A DNA stretch of 64,000 bases. Source: Clostridia bacterium UC5.1-2E3 (GTDB lineage: Bacteria; Bacillota; Clostridia; Lachnospirales; Lachnospiraceae). This document shows positions 59,116 through 64,000 of the stretch, one piece after another. The DNA is taken from positions 1 to 64,000 of the forward strand of contig BBZO01000012.1 of assembly GCA_001304875.1 (NCBI GenBank). Reading direction: 5' to 3'. The stretch's first letter is position 1; the number at the start of each line of letters is the position of its first letter. The translations under genes were made by a program, and so were the position numbers. Under the pieces are notes generated by a model that saw only the letters and a list, made by a program, of their open reading frames with translations, made no database searches and was not told the DNA's origin.

Positions 59116-61160
59116 TTAGACTGTGACGATAATGTTTCCATAATGATCTACTAAAAACCAGGCCTTGGGCGGTATGACAGAGGTGGAATCCATCTGTTCG
59201 ATGATACAGGGACCTTCAATCCGTTCTGTCTGTCCCAGTTTTTCCCGGTCATAGACGGGGCAGTTTATGAAACCAGTTTCGTCAAAGAAGACATCCCTGT
59301 ATTCTATAATGCAGTCGGCCGGATCTTCCGTTTTGTGCTCCAGCGTGGAGAGGCCGGGCTTTGTTACAATACCGATGGCTTCGCTCCTGAAATTGACAAG
59401 CTGGATGGGAGCAGTGGGGTTAAAGTATCCGTAGTTTTTTTCATGTTCTTTAAAGAAGGCCTCTTTCAGAGCCTGTATGTCTTCCATATCCAGCGTGTTG
59501 GATGATACCGGAATCTGCAGCTCATAGTTCTGTCCGATGTAGCGCATCTCTATGACATTGTGAAACCGGCGGTTTTCGGAGGAAACGTGTTCGGTGTCGA
59601 GCCAGTCCTGTCCTTCACCCATCAGGTTTCTGAAGATGTCGTTAATGGCATCGGGAGAACAGCTGTCGTAATTCATCATGCTGGTGCGGACATAACTCTT
59701 GCGTATGTCGGCTGTCAGAAGACCGAGAGAACAGAGCGTTCCTGGGTTGGGCGGAAGAAGAACCTTTCCGATGTTCATTTCTCTCGCGAGAGATACCGCG
59801 TGAAGCGGTCCGGCGCCGCCATAGGCGACAAGCGTGAAATCGGATGGATTGTAACCTCTTTCTACCGTGATAACGCGGATGGCGCGGGCCATATTGGAAT
59901 TTACAACACTGATGATTCCGGAAGCTGCCTGTTCGACGGTCATGTTCATGGGAGAGGCGAGCTTCTCGCTGATAACCTTGCGTGCCAGGTCGGCGTGTAT
60001 GGTCATCCGCCCGCCCAGGAAGTGGGTGGGGTTAATTCGGCCTAGAACAATGTTTGCATCGGTGACTACGGGATTTTCGCCTCCGAGTCCGTACGCCGCC
60101 GGTCCTGGATCAGCGCCTGCGCTTTCGGGGCCGACTTTCAGTGCGCCTGCATTGTCCAGATGGGCGATGGAGCCTCCGCCGGCACCTACCGCATGAACAT
60201 CGATCATGGGGATGCCGGAAGGCAGGCCGCATACCTTGCGCTTGGTGGTGTATTCAGGTGTTCCGTTCATAACGAGAGATACATCGGTACTGGTTCCGCC
60301 CATGTCGTAGGTAATGAGGTTGTTAAAACCGGCAGATTCAGCTACGTATATGGCTCCAACGACACCGGCGCTGGGGCCGGAGAGGGCAGTCTGGACAGGG
60401 GTCTCCACTGTGGAGCTGATGGACATTACACCTCCGTTGGACTGCGTGATATAGGGTTCCACATCAATTCCCATGCTGCTCACCCTTTGATGCAGGTTGT
60501 CAATGTACTGCTTCATTTTGGGCCCCAGGTAAGAATTTATGACAGTTGTGCTCAGACGTTCAAATTCCCGAAACTCAGGGATGATGGTGGAGGATATGGA
60601 ATAATACACATCCGGCCACACTTCCTTAATGCATTTTTCCACGATTTCCTCGTGGGAATGATTCAGGTAGGAGAAAAGGAAGCATACTGCGACGGAAGCG
60701 ACGTTTTCCTTTTTTAGTTTTAAAAGTATTTCTTTAACCTGGTTGGGAGACACTTCTTTTAATTCTGAACCATCCGCTAAAATACGCTCGTCGACTTCTT
60801 TTCGAAGTGATCTGGGGACAAGCGGCTCGGGCTTGTCTTCCTGCAGATTATAGAGACTGGGGCGTACCTGGCGTCCGATTTCCAGCAGGTCTCCAAACCC
60901 TTTTGTGGTCAGCAGTGCGGTTTTGGCCCCTTTCTTTCTATAATCATGTTTGTTGCTACAGTGGTTCCGTGCCCGAAATAATCAATTTCCTTTGGGGAAA
61001 CCTGATACAATTTGAGGATTTCCGATGCGCCGTTCATGATGGCGATAGACTGATCCTCTGGAGTGGAGGACAGCTTATATGTGTAGTAACGTCCGGTTTC
61101 GGCGTTTAAAAGAGTTACATCGGTGAAGGTTCCTCCTACGTCAATTCCAATTCTGAACAA
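59116..61160 (-). CDS. N-methylhydantoinase/5-oxoprolinase subunit A (HyuA family)
   Basis: About 680 residues across a break at about 60917 (G4 where G5 is needed: KGAKTALLTTKGFGDLLEIGRQ). Actin-like ATPase N-terminus FRIGIDVGGTFTDVTLL, HGTTVATNMIIERKG, SNGGVMSIS, SGPSAGVVGA, ITYDMGGTSTDV and VDVHAVGAGGGSIA-like motif. TTG start 61160 behind AAGGAG. First gene of the four-gene minus-strand operon; ATP-dependent hydrolysis or carboxylation partner of HyuB. Confidence 0.9.
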
Positions 61161-61214
61161 AATGGTTCGCTCCTTTCGCGCATTTTCGCATAGACAGGTT
61201 TGTTGGCAGTTCAA

Positions 61215-61228
61215 AATGTTTTATAAGG
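61215..61228. promoter_or_regulatory. Operator-like repeat, hyu side
   Basis: AATGTTTTATAAGG, identical to 61403-61416; beside the start of the minus-strand operon. Confidence 0.6.
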
Positions 61229-61251
61229 CATGGTGTATTATTTACTATAAA

Positions 61252-61273
61252 TAATGTATTATATAAGACATTA
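61252..61273. promoter_or_regulatory. 22-bp near-perfect palindrome in the divergent region
   Basis: Arms TAATGT and ACATTA around ATTATATAAG; the inner TGTATTATATAAGACA is symmetrical except for one base pair. Shares TGT-TTATA-A core with the flanking repeats. Confidence 0.65.
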
Positions 61274-61367
61274 TTTGTCAATATAAAAGAAAAATATCAC
61301 AATAAAAGACAAAATAAAAATGCAAAATGACAATATAAAATAACAAAACAAGGAAATAAAACCGATA

Positions 61368-61396
61368 TTGACAAAATAAATGTAGTATAATATACT
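61368..61396 (+). promoter_or_regulatory. Promoter of the glycerate kinase operon
   Basis: TTGACA, 17-base spacer, TATACT; the 61403-61416 repeat lies just downstream, over the likely start site. Confidence 0.7.
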
Positions 61397-61402
61397 AAAA
61401 TA

Positions 61403-61416
61403 AATGTTTTATAAGG
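61403..61416. promoter_or_regulatory. Operator-like repeat, glycerate kinase side
   Basis: Second copy of AATGTTTTATAAGG, 20 bases before the kinase start codon and seven after the -10 box; a repressor bound here would block transcription. Confidence 0.6.
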
Positions 61417-61435
61417 TACACAAAAAGGAGGGAAT

Positions 61436-62869
61436 ATGGACAGAAAAATAAAAAACTGGGAACAGCTTCTGGATCATGGGGTCACAGCGTCCAGGACATT
61501 CGTTCTCGAATTGACGGAGCAGGTGCTGGAACGCCTGGATTCTTACAAACGCATAAAAGAATTGATAAGTCTGAAAGGGAATCTTCTGAAAATAGGGACC
61601 AGAACGTGGGATCTGGAAAGAAAAAGAAATGTATATCTGATTGGGGCGGGGAAGGCATGCAATGCCATGGCAAAGGCTGTGGAGGATGTGCTGGGGGATC
61701 GACTGACCGGTGGGATTATCATTGTGAAATGCAGGGAGGAGGATGTGTTTTCCCGCGTGCGTGTATTTGAGGGCGGACATCCTATTCCCAACCGTCAGGG
61801 CTATGAAGCCTGTCTGGAAATATTAAAGCTTGTAGATCAGGCGACAGCGGACGACCTGTTTATTCTGGTGATGAGTGGCGGAAGCTCTGCTCTTATGAGC
61901 TGCCCGGTGGAGGAAATTACGCTTGAGGAAGAAATGCAGGCGACCGATGTGCTCCTTAAGTCGGGAGCGGATATTTACAGAATTAATGCGGTGCGCCGCC
62001 ATATTTCTCAGATGAACGGCGGGAGGCTGGCTGAACGCATTGGAAAGAGAGGAGCAGAGCTGATTGGAATAGGAATCAGTGATGCGGTGGGAAAACCGGC
62101 GACGACAGATATGAGTATTCCATGGAAAGATTATGTGGGAACGCCGATGGGGCCAGATCAGACTACGTTCAAAGATGCAAGGGATATGATCGAAGAATTT
62201 TGCTTAAAAGACAGGCTTCCGTATTCCGTAGTGGAATACATTATGAATGGGACAGAGGAGCGTGAAACACCAAAAAACTTTCCGGGAAACACATATTTTG
62301 TATTGAATACGGTTCCTGACAGCTGTACCTGTGCGATGGAGATTGCTAGAAAGATGGGGATAAATGCTGTGATTCTTTCTACTTTTATGGAAGGTGAGAG
62401 CTGTGAGGCGGGAACCTTTATGGCATGTCTGGCAAGAGAAATCCAGGAGAATAGACGACCATTCAGAGCGCCCTTGTTTGTTATTTCGTGCGGAGAGACG
62501 ACGACACGGATTGAGGATGACAGAAAAATAAAAGGGCATGGCGGGCCTTCCCATGAGATGGCGGCAGGATTTGCTCTGGCTGCATCCAGGATTCCGGGGA
62601 GCTGTCTCTTGTCAATTGACACGGAAGGAACAGATGGAACAACAATGGCTGCCGGGGGAATGACAGATTCCCAGACTTTGTGCAGGGCGGCCAGGGCAGG
62701 CGTTGATTTGCGGGATGCGCTGCGGGGGCATAGCAGCCATGAAGCACTTGCGGCGCTGGGGGATGCAGTGGTTACCGGAAATACCGGAACGAATCTCTGT
62801 GATTTTAATGTGCTCTACGTTCCTGTGCGCACTTCTGGGATTGTGGAAAATGGAGGTGGGGATTTGTGA
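61436..62869 (+). CDS. Glycerate 2-kinase (GckA/MOFRL family)
   Basis: 477 residues, intact. DUF4147 N-terminal part (VYLIGAGKACNAMAKAVED, VFEGGHPIPNRQG, LVMSGGSSALMSCP, INAVRRHISQMNGGRLA) and MOFRL C-terminal part (FVISCGETT, GHGGPSHEMAAGFAL, STDGTDGTT-like SIDTEGTDGTTMAAGG). Phosphorylates D-glycerate to 2-phosphoglycerate, feeding lower glycolysis. Start behind AAGGAGGG. Overlaps the enolase-like gene by four bases, so both products are made together. Confidence 0.9.
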   Translation: MDRKIKNWEQLLDHGVTASRTFVLELTEQVLERLDSYKRIKELISLKGNLLKIGTRTWDLERKRNVYLIGAGKACNAMAKAVEDVLGDRLTGGIIIVKCREEDVFSRVRVFEGGHPIPNRQGYEACLEILKLVDQATADDLFILVMSGGSSALMSCPVEEITLEEEMQATDVLLKSGADIYRINAVRRHISQMNGGRLAERIGKRGAELIGIGISDAVGKPATTDMSIPWKDYVGTPMGPDQTTFKDARDMIEEFCLKDRLPYSVVEYIMNGTEERETPKNFPGNTYFVLNTVPDSCTCAMEIARKMGINAVILSTFMEGESCEAGTFMACLAREIQENRRPFRAPLFVISCGETTTRIEDDRKIKGHGGPSHEMAAGFALAASRIPGSCLLSIDTEGTDGTTMAAGGMTDSQTLCRAARAGVDLRDALRGHSSHEALAALGDAVVTGNTGTNLCDFNVLYVPVRTSGIVENGGGDL

Positions 62870-64000
62870 GCAGATCGACCATAAAAAAAGTGGTTGCAAG
62901 ACAGCTGTTGGACTGCAAATGCAGGCCTATGCTGGAGGTGGAGGTACATACGGAGGGGGGAACGGTCGGAGTCGGCAGTGCTCCGACAGGGAGTTCTGTG
63001 GGAAAGCATGAATCGGTGGTTCTGCGCGATAACGATTTGGAACATTATCATGGAATGACAGTTTATCGGGCGGTCCAGATGGTTAACGAGGTGATTGGGC
63101 CGGCGATTATCGGCATGGAAGTGACCGACCAAAGAGCGATTGACACTTGTATGATTGAACTGGATGGGACGGATAATAAGAAAATACTGGGAGGCAACAG
63201 TATTTACAGTGTATCTCTGGCCTGTCTGCGTGCGGCTGCACTGACCTGCGGTCAGCCTCTTTATGTTTATATAAATGGTCAGACACCGAAAAAGCTTCCA
63301 ATTCCTACATTCAATGTCATTAATGGCGGCAGGTATGGAAGGCTGGTTCAGCCGTTTAACGAATTTCTTCTGGTGCCGTACGGAGCGGAAAGTATGGAGG
63401 AAGCAGTCGAAATCGGTGTGCGCGTCTTTCAGGAGCTGGAGACGACGATTTGTCACTATCAAAATGGAGGAATGCCGCTTCTGGGCGGTTCCTTCGGCTA
63501 TGCGGCACCATCGGAAGATCCAGAACGTGTTTTGGAATTGATGCAGGCTGCGGCAGAAGCGTGCGGCTGCGGTGGCAGAATAGTCTATGCGTTGGACTGT
63601 GCATCCAGTGAAATGTATGATCGGAATACGGAAACCTATCTCCTGAATGGAAGGCGGGTGACAAATGAAGAACTGATCGACTATGTGAAACGTCTGAGCC
63701 GGAAATTCCCGTTTTTATTTGTAGAAGATCTTTTGGATCAGGATGACTGGACAGGGTATGTGAAGGCTCATAAGGAGCTTGAAAACACATATCTGATAGG
63801 AGATGATCTGATTGTCACTAACAGGAAGCGCCTGGAAAAGGCCTGCAGTCTGAATGCGGTAGATGGATTTATTTTGAAGCCCAATCAGGTGGGAACGATT
63901 ACCGAGGCTATGGACACATACAGGTATGGAAAAGAAAAAAAGCTGATTGCAATTCCCTCGGGGCGTTCAGGAGGTGTGATCGGGGATGTGGTTATGGATT
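62866..64000 (+). CDS. Enolase paralogue with altered active site (3' end outside window)
   Basis: 378 residues visible. Alignment by eye to enolase: ARQLLDCKCRPMLEVEV for ARQILDSRGNP, TGSSVGKHE for SGASTG-HE (loop Ser kept), NGGRYGRL for NGG-HA (His lost), FNEFLLVP (Glu168 kept), GGSFGYAAP for GDEGGFAP (catalytic Glu211 replaced by Phe), ALDCASSEMYD, FVEDLLDQDDW, IGDDLIVTN (all three metal ligands kept), FILKPNQVGT (Lys345 kept), SGRSGG for SHRSGE (His373 lost). Metal site and one catalytic Lys remain while the general acid/base Glu is gone, so it may catalyse another reaction. GTG start overlaps the kinase stop (GTGA), with GGAGG upstream. Confidence 0.85.
   Translation, partial: MSRSTIKKVVARQLLDCKCRPMLEVEVHTEGGTVGVGSAPTGSSVGKHESVVLRDNDLEHYHGMTVYRAVQMVNEVIGPAIIGMEVTDQRAIDTCMIELDGTDNKKILGGNSIYSVSLACLRAAALTCGQPLYVYINGQTPKKLPIPTFNVINGGRYGRLVQPFNEFLLVPYGAESMEEAVEIGVRVFQELETTICHYQNGGMPLLGGSFGYAAPSEDPERVLELMQAAAEACGCGGRIVYALDCASSEMYDRNTETYLLNGRRVTNEELIDYVKRLSRKFPFLFVEDLLDQDDWTGYVKAHKELENTYLIGDDLIVTNRKRLEKACSLNAVDGFILKPNQVGTITEAMDTYRYGKEKKLIAIPSGRSGGVIGDVVMD

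Overview
The window looks like a chromosomal segment of a GC-rich member of the Lachnospiraceae (Clostridia). Pointers are AGGAGG-type ribosome binding sites, TTGACA/TATAAT promoters, two-helix U-run terminators, a DUF1292 protein, GntR/YtrA-ABC, SatD-DUF3307 and DUF-dusB neighbourhoods, and many LTAC-type lipoproteins. There is no rRNA, CRISPR array, insertion sequence or prophage that I can see.

The most pervasive property is a high density of reading-frame breaks, roughly one per kilobase from base 1 to about 52 kb and fewer beyond. They hit housekeeping genes (gltX, guaA, dusB, rdgB, a Walker A motif). Where the correct frame can be rebuilt, most are explained by one base missing from a short homopolymer (T6 to T5, GG to G, CC to C, A7 to A6). 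I therefore annotate whole genes across the breaks and read them as sequence error rather than as pseudogenes; intact genes (araC, greA, lysS, gltS-like, glycerate kinase) lie among them.

Layout. 1-4.1 kb: iron/haem-type ABC uptake (binding protein with two NEAT-like modules, FecCD permease, FecE ATPase with an extra C-terminal domain). 4.0-10.8 kb: GntR regulator divergent from a sugar-acid operon (enolase-superfamily dehydratase/racemase, zinc alcohol dehydrogenase, TRAP transporter DctPQM, short-chain dehydrogenase). 10.8-18 kb: TetR-MATE pair with a shared palindromic operator, CadD, 3-methyladenine glycosylase, tautomerase, acetyltransferases, a divergent MATE/MerR pair. 18-20.4 kb: a candidate small RNA and a GntR(YtrA)-ABC exporter operon. 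20.4-30.2 kb: gltX, UvrD-like helicase, cobalamin adenosyltransferase, small acidic and repeat proteins, rhodanese, RlmL-like methyltransferase, papain-like surface peptidase, rdgB-yfcE. 30-37.8 kb: MarR-controlled ferredoxin-type aldo/keto reductase, five tRNAs, MerR, CNNM/HlyC membrane protein, SLC13-type permease and an uncharacterised three-gene operon with an XRE regulator. 38-49 kb: lipoprotein, synthetase-only RelA/SpoT protein, AraC, aldo/keto reductase, aminotransferase, a GMP synthase with a collapsed glutaminase domain, SatD-DUF3307 with palindromic operators, and an orphan HTH-N6-adenine methyltransferase. 49-54.6 kb: Fe-S protein, dusB, greA and a lysyl-tRNA synthetase fused to a tRNA-binding domain. 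54.6-64 kb: a divergent catabolic cluster, N-methylhydantoinase/oxoprolinase A and B, GltS-type symporter and LarA-like protein on the minus strand against a glycerate 2-kinase and an enolase paralogue on the plus strand, with matching operator repeats in between.

The strongest candidates for something undescribed are the 54.7-64 kb divergon (with an enolase paralogue that has lost catalytic residues), the GMP synthase lacking its glutaminase active site, the LysRS fusion, the HTH-methyltransferase, and the SatD operator array.
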